This document shows, piece after piece, positions 12,200 through 23,090 of a DNA stretch of 64,000 bases; position 1 is the stretch's first letter; every line of letters starts with the position of its first letter. Under the pieces are notes generated by a model. It had not been told where the DNA came from, ran no database searches, and saw nothing but the letters and a program-made list of their open reading frames with translations. Position numbers and translations under genes: made by a program. Origin of the DNA: Sinotaia quadrata (lineage: Eukaryota > Mollusca > Gastropoda > Architaenioglossa > Viviparidae); contig CM054177.1 of NCBI GenBank assembly GCA_028829895.1, positions 81,335,163-81,399,162 on the forward strand, in the 5' to 3' direction.

Positions 12200-12800
12200 T
12201 ACTCTTGTGATAAATTGACCACTTATTAAAGAGTAGTAATACTGCTTGTGATAACTTGACCACTAATCGAAGTGTAGTAATATTGCTTGTGATAACTTGA
12301 CCACTAATCGAAGTGTAGTAATATTGCTTGTGATAACTTGACCACTAATCGAAGTGTAGTAATATTGCTTGTGATAACTTGACCACTAATCATAGTGTAG
12401 TAATATTGCTTGTGATAACTTGACTACTAATCATAGTGTAGTAATGTTGCTTGTGATAACTTTACCACTAATCATTCTGTACTAATATTGCTTGTGATAA
12501 CCTGACTACTAATCATAGTGTAGTAATATTGCTTGTGATAATTTGACTACTAATCATAGTGTAGTAATATTGCTTGTGATAACTTGACTATAATATTAGT
12601 GTAGTAATATTGCTTGTGATCACTTGACCACTAATAGCAGTTTAGTAATATTACTTGTGATGACTATTTATCACAGTGTAGTAATACTGCTTGCGATAAT
12701 ATGAATACTAACCAAAGCATAGTAATATTGCTGGTGATAACGTGACCACTAATTACTTCACTACATATTGCAGTGTAGTAATATTGGTTGTGATAACTTA
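12192..12800. repeat. ~41-bp minisatellite beginning at the receptor stop codon, ~14-15 copies
   Basis: AGTAATATTGCTTGTGATAA plus CTTGACCACTAATC repeats every 40-41 bp. The first, diverged unit starts at about 12195 and contains the receptor's TAA stop, so the array probably forms the start of the 3' UTR. TGATAA in each unit is a GATA-factor core. The best copies are at 12235-12420. Confidence 0.92.
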
Positions 12801-13079
12801 ACCATTTGTGTATCTAGCTCACAAAATAACTCGTATCGAAGAGAAAACAAAAGTATGGTCACGAAACCACAAAAAATAAATTTGCTTTTGTTTCTTGTAT
12901 TTGTTTTTGCTTGTAGTATTCGTCCTTTTCATTCCCAGACACTAAAGTGTGTTTCTAGTTAAATGGGCTCAAGTAGTTTTCTACTCGGAACGACCTTGAT
13001 CATGATTGCATATTAATGCAACTACTGCCTAATTTATATCGACAGTAGTCAATTGTCTGCCCCTGTCTGCCAGTACTAA
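12801..13079. other. non-coding, nothing recognised
   Basis: A possible AATAAA poly(A) signal at about 12874 could serve the receptor transcript. Confidence 0.4.
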
Positions 13080-13290
13080 TGGAGTAATATTTCTTTCAAT
13101 TATCAGATCACGAACATCAGCAGTGAAGATTAGCTTCATTTTTCAATCACCAGATCATGACGAGCAGACTAGTGGATTGTCATCTTTCAATCATCTGATC
13201 ACGAATACCGATATTGATGGTTAGTTTCATTTTACAATCATTAGATCATAACCAACAGACTAGTAGTTTAATGTCACCCTTCAATCATTT
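13080..13290. repeat. degenerate ~60-bp repeat
   Basis: TTTCAATCATCTGATCACGA and GACTAGT phrases recur about four times. Confidence 0.6.
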
Positions 13291-13432
13291 GCTCATAATA
13301 GGATCATTATAACTGGAAATGTAATGTTAACATCTAAATGTGGTTTAAATCGCCCTTCCATTCCGATAATTAAATTCACTTGATGCATCAAACATTACTG
13401 GGAATGATGGATTAACGTAATCATTATTTGAG

Positions 13433-14350
13433 CTACTGACAGCAATGATAGATTAATGTGATCTATGATCTGTTGACAGTAATGATAAATTAATGTGATC
13501 TATGATCTGTTGACAGCAACGATAGATTAGTGTGATCTATGATCTGTTGACAGCAACGATAGATTAGTGTGATCTATGATCTGTTGACAGCAACGATAGA
13601 TTAGTGTGATCTATGATCTGTTGACAGCAACGATAGATTAGTGTGATCTATGATCTGTTGACAGCAATGATAAATTAATGTGATCTATGATCTGTTGACA
13701 GCAACGATAGATTAGTGTGATCTATGATCTGTTGACAGCAACGATAGATTAGTGTGATCTATGATCTGTTGACAGCAACGATAGATTAGTGTGATCTATG
13801 ATCTGTTGACAGCAACGATAGATTAGTGTGATCTATGATCTGTTGACAGCAATGATAGATTAATGTGATCTATGATCTGTTGACAGTAATGATAAATTAA
13901 TGTGATCTATGATCTGTTGACAGCAACGATAGATTAGTGTGATCTATGATCTGTTGACAGCAACGATAGATTAGTGTGATCTATGATCTGTTGACAGCAA
14001 CGATAGATTAGTGTGATCTATGATCTGTTGACAGCAACGATAGATTAGTGTGATCTATGATCTGTTGACAGCAATGATAAATTAATGTGATCTATGATCT
14101 GTTGACAGCAACGATAGATTAGTGTGATCTATGATCTGTTGACAGCAACGATAGATTAGTGTGATCTATGATCTGTTGACAGCAACGATAGATTAGTGTG
14201 ATCTATGATCTGTTGACAGCAACGATAGATTAGTGTGATCTATGATCTGTTGACAGCAATGATAGATTAATGTGATCTATGATCTGTTGACAGCAACGAT
14301 AGATTAGTATGATCTATGATCTGTTGACAGCAATGATAGATTAATGTATT
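13433..14350. repeat. 37-bp minisatellite with 11-unit higher-order repeat, 25 units
   Basis: The unit contains GATCTATGATCTGTTGACAG. Four variants can be typed after GACAG: A = CAACGATAGATTAGTG, B = CAATGATAAATTAATG, C = TAATGATAAATTAATG, D = CAATGATAGATTAATG. The order is D C A A A A B A A A A, the same eleven again, then D A' D. Unit 1 starts at 13438, unit 12 at 13845 and unit 23 at 14252, so the higher-order period is exactly 407 bp. TTGACAG in each unit resembles a TALE homeodomain site. Confidence 0.96.
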
Positions 14351-14560
14351 CTCCGAATCAACTACTAAGAGTTCTGATGGATTAATGTCATCTCTCATCA
14401 ATTCTTTAGACTTATTACGGTATGCTCTCATATGTCAAACATCTAATGAGAGTAATGTGGACTAACATCATCTCTCATACAAATACTGAGAGTAAAGATG
14501 TGTTAACGTCATCTCTCATATAGACACTGAAAGTATTGATGGATTTACGTAAAATCAGTC
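14351..14560. repeat. diverged ~60-bp repeat
   Basis: ATTAATGTCATCTCTCAT recurs about three times with changes. It shares GATGGATTAA phrases with the flank at 13400 and may be a related older array. Confidence 0.5.
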
Positions 14561-15197
14561 AAGCAAATAACAAACACTTAGGATGAATTACAATATTTCA
14601 TTTGTATTATCGTGACTTTACGACTAGTCAGTACACTACTCCCTTTGTGTAAGATTGCATGGAAATGCTGACTGAACAATTGAACAATCTTACTTCGATA
14701 GACAATTGAATTTATTCCTAGTAGTGGCTTAAGTTCATCGTGTACGGGTACCTAAAGCTGGGCTACAAAGAACACAATGATAACTTCACCGTTTCATTTG
14801 CAAACTTTGAAATTTGGATAGCATAATGGAGTGTCTGGTATGGCTCATGTAAACTCAGTGTCCCCAGTAATATTTAACACTGCAAAAAAATGACTAAACA
14901 ATACTCAAAGATGTATTAATATCGACAACTTATGTTCTACACGGGACGTAAATAAAATATTACAAATTGCAGCAACCTGTAATTAAACATTAATAACGAA
15001 AATCATTATTTTTAGCTGAATCACATCTCTGTATTATTTTTGTGCCTCCTTCTAGCCAAACTATAATGACGCAGCTTCCTATATTACAGCCTAATGACTC
15101 CCGCTCAAACGTTCCGTTAAAAAGCACTCCAGACTTAACGAAGCGTTCTTGTTATCGTTCTAACAGCTTCTTCTGTTCCCTGCCCCTTGCTCGCACC
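14561..15197. other. non-coding, nothing recognised
   Basis: AT-rich, no repeat seen. Confidence 0.5.
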
Positions 15198-15690
15198 CAC
15201 TAGCCCAGAGGTCGGGAACCTATGGCTCGCGAGCCAGATGTGGCTCTATTGATGGCTGCATCTGGCTCGCAGACAAATGTTCGATTATAAAAAAAAAAAA
15301 TGTTTCTTTAGACTTCTTTACTCTACATATTAATTGCATATCAATATTTCATTCTACAAATGAGCTAAAGTCTACTAAAGTCTCAACGCCTGCATGGAGC
15401 TTAACCTCATCACGTATCAACCAGACTACAAAGCCATGTAGCACCAGAAGTCACATTAATGGTAAGAAATACTCATTATTGATTAGCAACAGCATAATGC
15501 TGTTATTAAAAATAATTCAGAGACATAATTATTGTACTTTTAGTGTTGAAATTACGCAAAATGCACACATTTAGGCCTACTTGAATTTTTAGTTTTAAAC
15601 ATAATGTATGGCTCTCACAGAATTACTTTTCAAAATATGTGGTGTCCATGGCTCTCTCAGACAAAAAGGTTCCCGACCCCTGCACTAGCC
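15198..15690. mobile_element. non-autonomous hAT transposon (MITE) with 8-bp target duplication
   Basis: The element runs 15206-15682 (477 bp). It begins CAGAGGTCGGGAACCTATGG and ends AAAAAGGTTCCCGACCCCTG, an imperfect inverted repeat of about 16 bp starting CAG(A/G)GGTCGGGAACC. It is flanked on both sides by the identical octamer CACTAGCC (15198-15205 and 15683-15690). An 8-bp duplication with CAG..CTG ends is the hallmark of the hAT superfamily. No transposase frame is present, so mobility would have depended on an autonomous partner. The perfect target duplication suggests fairly recent insertion. A subterminal GGCTC(G/T)..GAGCC-rich segment repeats near both ends. Confidence 0.93.
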
Positions 15691-16915
15691 TTTTGGTCAA
15701 CATGTGCATCGGCTTCATGGAGTTGTCTATCTTTACCTTCCACGAACGGTGAAGAGTTATCTTCTCTCTTTCCAAGCGTATTCAATGTTTGAGTTAACTC
15801 AGTTAAGGTGGCGCACCTAGCTGAAAAAGCACGAAAAATTGAAAACATTCAACAAAAAATTATTGGTCTTTTCTGATAGAAATATGGCTGAATGTTACAA
15901 GATAGCTATTAATTTTGGACAATTCACAATAGTTTTGAAGATATTTTCAATCAAGGGGGGGATGCTGTGAGAGACACCATCATTTTGAAATAACTTTGTG
16001 GTGAAATATACGGCTGCACTATTAATATTCTTTTTTTATAAGATGCGTGTTTCAGCATAAGAATTGCATAACATCTAATCAAGGCCAAAACCAAGATTCC
16101 AGATCTAATGGCTAAGCTTAGGCGCTATTGCTTAGAGGTCAGGAGGGTTCCAGTGTTCTACCAGACAACAACAACATCCCTACCTCGCAGCTACTACTCA
16201 CTCAACAGATTCATTTCTCCCTTTACAAACGTGGACTTCAATTCCAAAAATAAACTTTTTGTAACATTTTTAAAGTATACAAATCACAACTAGCACCTCA
16301 TTTTAAAATTATAGATCAAAATATCAAATGTATATACGTGGGGAGAATTCCCCATTTTAAGATATCAATGAACATTAGTGCCGTATTTCCCTTAATAAGG
16401 AAACAATATGTGTAGTCAGTCTTCAAAGCTGAAAAATCCCACGATTAAAGCATTGCTAGTCGAGAACATAAATGTCTGCAGTTATTATTGATTTGTACTT
16501 CAGCTTAAGAAAATGTAATGCTTAATTGCGAATCTTTTATATCAAATTGCTAAATGCACAAATGAATTAAGTGCTAACATTCATTTTGGTTCGTAATGAA
16601 ATATCAGTTATAGCTAAGATAAAAAATGTGGTTATTGTAGGAGGTTTGCTTTAGCTAATAATGCAAAAATATTTAATGATCGCTTACTCTTATAAAACCT
16701 TAAAGCGCTTTACAATAATTAACAGCATGAGAAATACATAGAATCTTTACTTTTTTTTTTAGTTTTACCTAAATAATTCCGTGTGTGCGGGCATGCGTGT
16801 GAGTGTGTGTATGTTCGTGAGTGTGTGACTTTTGTTCATATTGATCATGTTTTGTTTGGTAGGTTCTATAGTGTATGTACTAGAAGATTAAAAAAAAGAA
16901 CGAGGAAAGAAATAA
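15691..16915. other. non-coding, nothing recognised
   Basis: A short GGTGGCGCACCTAGCTG stretch at about 15808 opens a unique AT-rich segment. Open frames of 60-70 codons here look random. TG-rich stretch at 16780-16830. Confidence 0.5.
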
Positions 16916-17230
16916 AACGTTAAAAGCTAATTGAATGATTACCTAATTTACAAAGATGGCCAAATTAACATGAATCTAATGTCTTCGAATGGTGTCCTAA
17001 TCAAATGGGTGACCTAATTAACATGGTTCTAATATGTTTCAATTGTGACTTAATTAACCTGAGTGACCTAATTAAGAGGTATCTAAATTTTTGAATGGCT
17101 ATCTAATTGACATGGATGGACCTATTGTGATTAAATAACATGGACAATTTAATGAATATTTTGATGTAATTAATATGAATGAAATAAAAATGGTGGTGCC
17201 GCAATTGACAAGGATCTAAATTTAAATGGC
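16916..17230. repeat. degenerate ~60-bp AT-rich repeat
   Basis: CCTAATTAACATGG and GAATGG(T/C) phrases recur about five times with strong divergence. Confidence 0.55.
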
Positions 17231-17504
17231 GGACATTAGTCAGACCTAGACCCAACAGTTGCACCCATGGGTACAAGGAAAAATATAAAAAAATGTATTC
17301 ATCTAGTGCTGTCATTTCCGTCTATAGAGACACAACATGGATTATATGTGTTTTTGGAAACGATACAATGAAAATAAAACAGACCGTTTTTCTTTCGTTT
17401 CGTTTACTATGAATTTCTCGTGTATATGTACGAAAAAACAAAACTGAAAACAAACGAGAAACTAGTACACCATTTAAAACTATTCCTTACACCCAGTCAA
17501 TGTT
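17231..17504. other. non-coding, nothing recognised
   Basis: No repeat or gene seen. Confidence 0.45.
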
Positions 17505-17519
17505 CTATATACACAAACA

Positions 17520-17560
<41 letters not shown>

Positions 17561-17625
17561 ACACACACACACATACACACACACACATACACACACACAT
17601 ACATACACACACACACATACACACA

Positions 17626-17678
<53 letters not shown>

Positions 17679-17860
17679 CTTATACACAAGCGAACATTCA
17701 CATATTCCTTTCACAAACTCACGTACATAAATGTATTTTCCTTATACACACATGCCACACATTTGTTCTTATACACAACCATATACTCACATATTCTTTA
17801 TACAAAAACACCCACATATACATAAGTTCCTTATACATAAACACACACTCACACACTTAC
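17505..17860. repeat. (CA)n microsatellite and decaying TTCCTTATACACA repeat
   Basis: CA runs with CATA interruptions to about 17676, then repeats of CTTATACACA and ACTCACATATTC to about 17860. The CA-derived open frames are artefacts. Confidence 0.93.
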
Positions 17861-18084
17861 CTCTTTCGCATCACTTTATGTAGATTGATTGATTTTTTTT
17901 CATAAGTTAATAATGATCAGCTAAAAAAATAGGAGAACAATTTAATGAAATTCAACATATATAAAGTTCCTAATGAAATGCGAAGAAGGTTGAGCAATGT
18001 TTATTGATTTTTATTAATAGTTACGAAATATATAGTTGGTCGATTTCACAGTCTCTCGAAATAGCTTCCCATTGATATGGTCGA
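17861..18084. other. non-coding spacer
   Basis: Nothing recognised. Confidence 0.4.
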
Positions 18085-19050
18085 GTCAGTCCAATTCATT
18101 AAGCACGTGTAAAGTTTATGTACACATTTTCCCTTGTGAGATTTAGTCCCATTCGTTAAGCACGTGTAAAGTTTATGTACACATTTTCCCTTGAGAGATT
18201 TAGTCCCATTCGTTAAGCACGTGTAAAGTTTATGTACACATTTTCCCTTGAGAGATTTAGTCCCATTCGTTAAGCACGTGTAAAGTTTATGTACACATTT
18301 CCCTTGAGAGATTTAGTCCCATTCGTTAAGCACGTGTAAAGTTTGTGTACACATTTTCCCTTGAGAGATTTAGTCCCATTCGTTAAGCACGTGTAAAGTT
18401 TGTGTACACATTTTCCCTTGAGAGATTTAGTCCCATTCGTTAAGCACGTGTAAAGTTTATGTACACATTTTCCCTTGAGAGATTTAGTCCCATTCGTTAA
18501 GCACGTGTAAAGTTTATGTACACATTTTCCCTTGAGATTTAGTCCCATTCGTTAAGCACGTGTAAAGTTTATGTACACATTTTCCCTTGAGATTTAGTCC
18601 CATTCGTTAAGCACGTGTAAAGTTTATGTACACATTTTCCCTTGAGATTTAGTCCCATTCGTTAAGCACGTGTAAAGTTTATGTACACATTTTCCCTTGA
18701 GATTTAGTCCCATTCGTTAAGCACGTGTAAAGTTTATGTACACATTTTCCCTTGAGAGATTTAGTCCCATTCATTAAGCACGTGTAAAGTTTATGTACAC
18801 ATTTTCCCTTGAGAGATTTAGTCCCATTCGTTAAGCACGTGTAAAGTTTATGTACACATTTTCCCTTGTGAGATTTAGTCCCATTCGTTAAGCACGTGTA
18901 AAGTTTATGTACACATTTTCCCTTGTGAGATTTAGTCCCATTCGTTAAGCACGTGTAAAGTTTATGTACACATTTTCCCTTGTGAGATTTAGTCCCATTC
19001 GTTAAGCACGTGTAAAGTTTATGTACACATTTTCCCTTGAGAGATTTCAT
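18085..19050. repeat. 57-bp minisatellite with a CACGTG E-box in every unit, 17 copies
   Basis: The unit contains TTAAGCACGTGTAAAGTTTA, then TGTACACATTTTCCCTTGAG, then AGATTTAGTCCCATTCG. CACGTG occurs at about 18104, 18161, 18218, 18275, 18331, 18388, 18445, 18502, 18557, 18612, 18667, 18722, 18779, 18836, 18893, 18950 and 19007. The period is 57 bp, but 55 bp in a block of four (18502-18722) where an AG pair is missing. Variants: GTGAG versus GAGAG, TTTATG versus TTTGTG. A multiple-of-three unit gives long minus-strand open frames (19-residue repeat) that break in the 55-bp block; not treated as genes. Confidence 0.96.
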
Positions 19051-20041
19051 CTATCTGTAGGAGAACGTTGTACTCCTATTACAACATATAGGGGAACATT
19101 TTCGGGAAATTTCTTGGAGATTCATGTCATTAAAGTTTATCAAACTGTATTGTGCGCCTGTGTACAAGTGAGTCACACTAATACGAGTGAGCAACAATAA
19201 ATATATTCAACAAGAAATAACATAAGACAGCATGGTTAAATGTAGCAAATAGTTCAACAGTTACTATTTGAGTTTAAATATAACGTCAGCCTGTCACTGT
19301 ACTTTAGCGTTTTATTTTTACTCATTATTGTGAGACTTTTTTCCTTATCAATGACTGCGCCAATTATTGAGAAAATGAATTTAGTTCCTAAATGTAATAA
19401 TCTAATTATTTTTGAATTTTGATAAAATCGCCTCTGAAATTACAGGCTGAGAATGCAATCTAAGTTTATGATAATTTATATTATTTTAATTTATTTGATT
19501 CATGTATGTTTACAAGTTTGTAGCGATGTATTTCATGATACAGTGAGGTCATACCGTGTGCTTGGAAATTGGTACGGATTGAATAAGTGTTCAGAAGTCA
19601 CTGCCTAATCTATTCATATATTAATACTATATTATTATTGTAACATAATAATTTTAACTTCCTTTTTACTTTCAATCATCTCAAAAACATATTATGTTTT
19701 CAATGAGGTTCTTTTGTTGAGAGTGCTTTCAAGGAGAAAAGTCCCGCTGCAAGAAATTTTACAATCGATAACTGATTAACCCAAAAGGAAATTGTATTAT
19801 GGGCTACTTAATATAGTTTAAGAATACCTTTGAAAAAGATTTTTAAAAAAGATGAATGCATTAAAGTGTGCGTGAGTCATGATTACCTCACCGCATTTCA
19901 CAAAAGAGTTAATGCACCCTAATCTCTTGAAGAATACATTGTGTAGATGTGTAACCTCAAGACAGCTCGAAAACAGTATTTTTATACATACATACTTCAA
20001 TACGAATACGAATGTTTGAGTACATTTATACATTCATCAGA
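19051..20041. other. AT-rich non-coding DNA
   Basis: No gene or tandem repeat recognised. Confidence 0.55.
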
Positions 20042-20372
<331 letters not shown>

Positions 20373-20574
20373 ACCTTCCCAGGGTTTGTATCCAAAAAGG
20401 TACATCCAGGCAACAAAATGGATTAATGGACCATTAATTATTAACATGTAACTGTGCCTATTACAATACATTACTGGGCAAAAATAATAATTGTTCAATA
20501 ATTATTTAACAACAAATGAAAGAAGCGATTTCAAATAATAAATTTAGCTTAATAGCTATTCCAGAAAAGTGGCA

Positions 20575-22900
20575 ATGCACTGTTGGTGAAGAAAGTTTGC
20601 CTATCCCTATTTCTAGATTTAAAATTATATAAACTACTAAATTGTCAAAGTGACCTGGCCATGGACACTCCAAATAATGGTATTTTTTGTTAAGTGTCAG
20701 AGTAGGAGTAAACAACTCGAGTTGAGAATATGCTCGAAAATTGCTGATGCAATCCAAACCAGTTCCAACTGGATGAGTAGTTTTTCTGACTAATATTCTA
20801 GCACTTGTTCATATCAATTTCATCCAATTGGGATGGACCAGAAGTTTCGTTTTGGAAGTACTCTATTCTAATCACTTTGAATTTGAACAGAACTCGAGAC
20901 TCGACATAAAGGCGATTGTTAGTATAAATATTATGGTAAGTTACCTAACTGATAAAGAAAGAATGGAATTAATATTTCATACATATTTGCTATTGATTTA
21001 TTATTTGAATTGGAAAATGCGTATGTAATTAAACATTATTTCTATTTCATTAATTTGACTACTTTATACAGTATACTTAAGAATTTTGATTGATACTGTA
21101 TTTCTTATGCTGTGTGTGTATCGGGCTAACGAAATTGTTGCAGGATTTGTAAGCTGAGAATGTAAGGGCGAAAGGAGTTTAGAGTTGAAATAATCCTGAA
21201 ATTTAGTGCCGCCTTAATTTGACCTTTGCAGAGCAGAGCAAGCCATTTTGTTTGTCACTTCACTCATGTACTCTACTTGAATATGTTGGTATGTGTATCC
21301 GGCATTGTCGTCAACTTATCAGTAAAACTTCAAGCTACAATGACCACTGTACTCTACTTGAATATGTTGGTATGTGTATCCGGCATTGTCGTCAACTTAT
21401 CAGTAAAACTTCAAGCTACAATGACCACTGTACTCTACTTGAATATGTTGGTATGTGTATCCGGCATTGTCGTCAACTTATCAGTAAAACTTCAAGCTAC
21501 AATGACCACTGTACTCTACTTGAATATGTTGGTATGTGTATCCGGCATTGTCGTCAACTTATCAGTAAAACTTCAAGCTACAATGACCACTGTACTCTAC
21601 TTGAATTGGTTGGTATGTGTATCCGACATTGTCGTCAACTTATCATTAAAACTTCACGCTACAATGACCACTGTACTCTACTTGAATTGGTTGGTATGTG
21701 TATCCGACATTGTCGTCAACTTATCAGTAAAACTTCACGCTACAATGACCACTGTACTCTACTTGAATTGGTTGGTATGTGTATCCGACATTGTCGTCAA
21801 CTTATCAGTAAACAGTAAAACTTCACGCTACAATGACCACTGTACTCTACTTGAATATGTTGGTATGTGTATCCGACATTGTCGTCAACTTATCAGTAAA
21901 ACTTCAAGCTACAATGACCACTGTACTCTACTTGAATATGTTGGTATGTGTATCCGGCATTGTCGTCAACTTATCAGTAAAACTTCAAGCTACAATGACC
22001 ACTGTACTCTACTTGAATATGTTGGTATGTGTATCCGGCATTGTCGTCAACTTATCAGTAAAACGTGTTGTAATAAGTTGATTCCTGTGAATTCTGCTTG
22101 AGTGCCAATATGGTGGAAATTGTGGCTTGAGTTTGGTCTCAAGAATTCACAAAGATTATTTTGAATTTTGAGTAAACTCACATGTAAATTCTAGAACATT
22201 CCTTGTGCGTGATACCGCATGTGAAATTCAGGATGATTCTCTACGGCGTGTTTGGAGAGAGCGCAAAGTTTCTGGAACAGTTGTGCAATATGCCTCTAGG
22301 AGGGACTCATGGGACCTCGCCTAGATATAAAAGACAGTGACTTGTTGCAAATCGCAACTGCGCAAAAGCGGCAAAAGACGGAAGCGCCCCCTACATAACC
22401 AACCAAATCGCATCATAGTGAAAGGTATCAGCGACAGCCGCCATCTTTGAATAGGTTTTGTGTATTGACTTTATGTATTTCTCTGAAACTTTTCTCGCAT
22501 TTCCGTGATGATATCCATGAACTTGATTACATATTTATGTTATTGACTGCTTACGTCTATGCTAGGATAAATTAAATGATTGTCCAGCATTAAATCATAC
22601 GTTGTAAAGTGATGTAAAATGTCAACGCTCAATGTTTATTTTAATGTTATATATTTTATTGTTGATTTAATAAATGTATTGTTACATTTATTGACCTTCT
22701 TACGCATACTGAAAACCATTTATTTGAAATAATAGTGGGTGGAGGGGGGCTCGCTAACTATGTATTAAATATGGATTTGTCTTCTCCTTTAGTAAGACGT
22801 TTTCTACCTACAGAAATATAATGTGATGGTAAATGTTTGTCTTTGATGTTGTCGAAGGGAGGAAATGTTTATAAAGCCCGCATATCCGCCAAGTGAAAAA
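20575..22900 (+). mobile_element. dispersed repeat, copy A (with internal 81-bp expansion)
   Basis: Aligns by eye with copies at 37692-39254 and 59158-60680. Shared landmarks in order: GTTTGCCTATCCCTATTTC (20606), AAGTGACC..GGACACTCC, GAGTAAACAACTCGAGTTGA, AACCAGTTCCAACTGG, TCTAATCACTTTGAATTTG, TATCGGGCTAACGAAATTGT (21120), TGATTTAATAAATG (22665), TATTGACCTTCTTACGCATA, TCTCCTTTAGTAAGACGTTT and CGCATATCCGCCAAGTGA (22880). It has no coding capacity that I recognise. The most diverged of the three copies, lengthened by the minisatellite at 21262-22070. Confidence 0.8.
21262..22070. repeat. 81-bp minisatellite inside the dispersed repeat, 10 copies
   Basis: The unit starts TGTACTCTACTTGAATATGT. 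Two variants: X (GAATATG..CCGGC..CAAGC) and Y (GAATTGG..CCGAC..CACGC), in the order X X X X Y Y Y, then a mixed unit, then X X. A 7-bp insertion (AACAGTA) lies at about 21810. 81 is 27 codons, so several frames stay open for up to 291 codons; the same array is open in more than one frame and has no flanking coding sequence, so I do not call a gene. Confidence 0.95.
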
Positions 22901-23090
22901 AGAAGAAAAGAGAGCATAATCAAGAGAAAGACATAAAAAGAGATGAAAAAGAGAGAGGGAATTATAGAGAAAATTATTAAATGATAAACTGTGAGTAAGA
23001 AAGACAGAAAGAGTTAGGAAAAGGAGAAAATGAAAGAGAGGGAAGAGAAATGAAAAGGGAGAAAGAGAGAAAACGATAAAGTGAGAATGT
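22885..23090. repeat. purine-rich tract
   Basis: About 200 bp of almost pure A/G on the + strand (GAAAAAGAGAGAGGGAA style), starting where copy A of the dispersed repeat ends. Confidence 0.7.

Noticed and set aside
13433..14350. CRISPR-like appearance of regularly spaced direct repeats
   Set aside because: Units are contiguous tandem copies without unique spacers, and the DNA is eukaryotic. The same applies to the other arrays.
15604..15848. Short open frames on both strands around the end of the hAT element
   Set aside because: They run across the transposon terminus and flank and have no hAT transposase motif.
17420..17905. Frame of 161 codons rich in His and Thr
   Set aside because: Translation of a (CA)n microsatellite and its decayed flank.
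18270..19050. Minus-strand frames with a 19-residue repeat (NGTKSLKGKCVHKLYTCLT)
   Set aside because: Generated by the 57-bp minisatellite; the frame is broken by the 55-bp units in the middle, so no selection for coding is visible.
21226..22101. Open frames of 199-291 codons with a 27-residue repeat
   Set aside because: Produced by an 81-bp tandem repeat whose length is a multiple of three; several frames are open at once and the array lies inside a dispersed repeat. No flanking coding sequence or domain.
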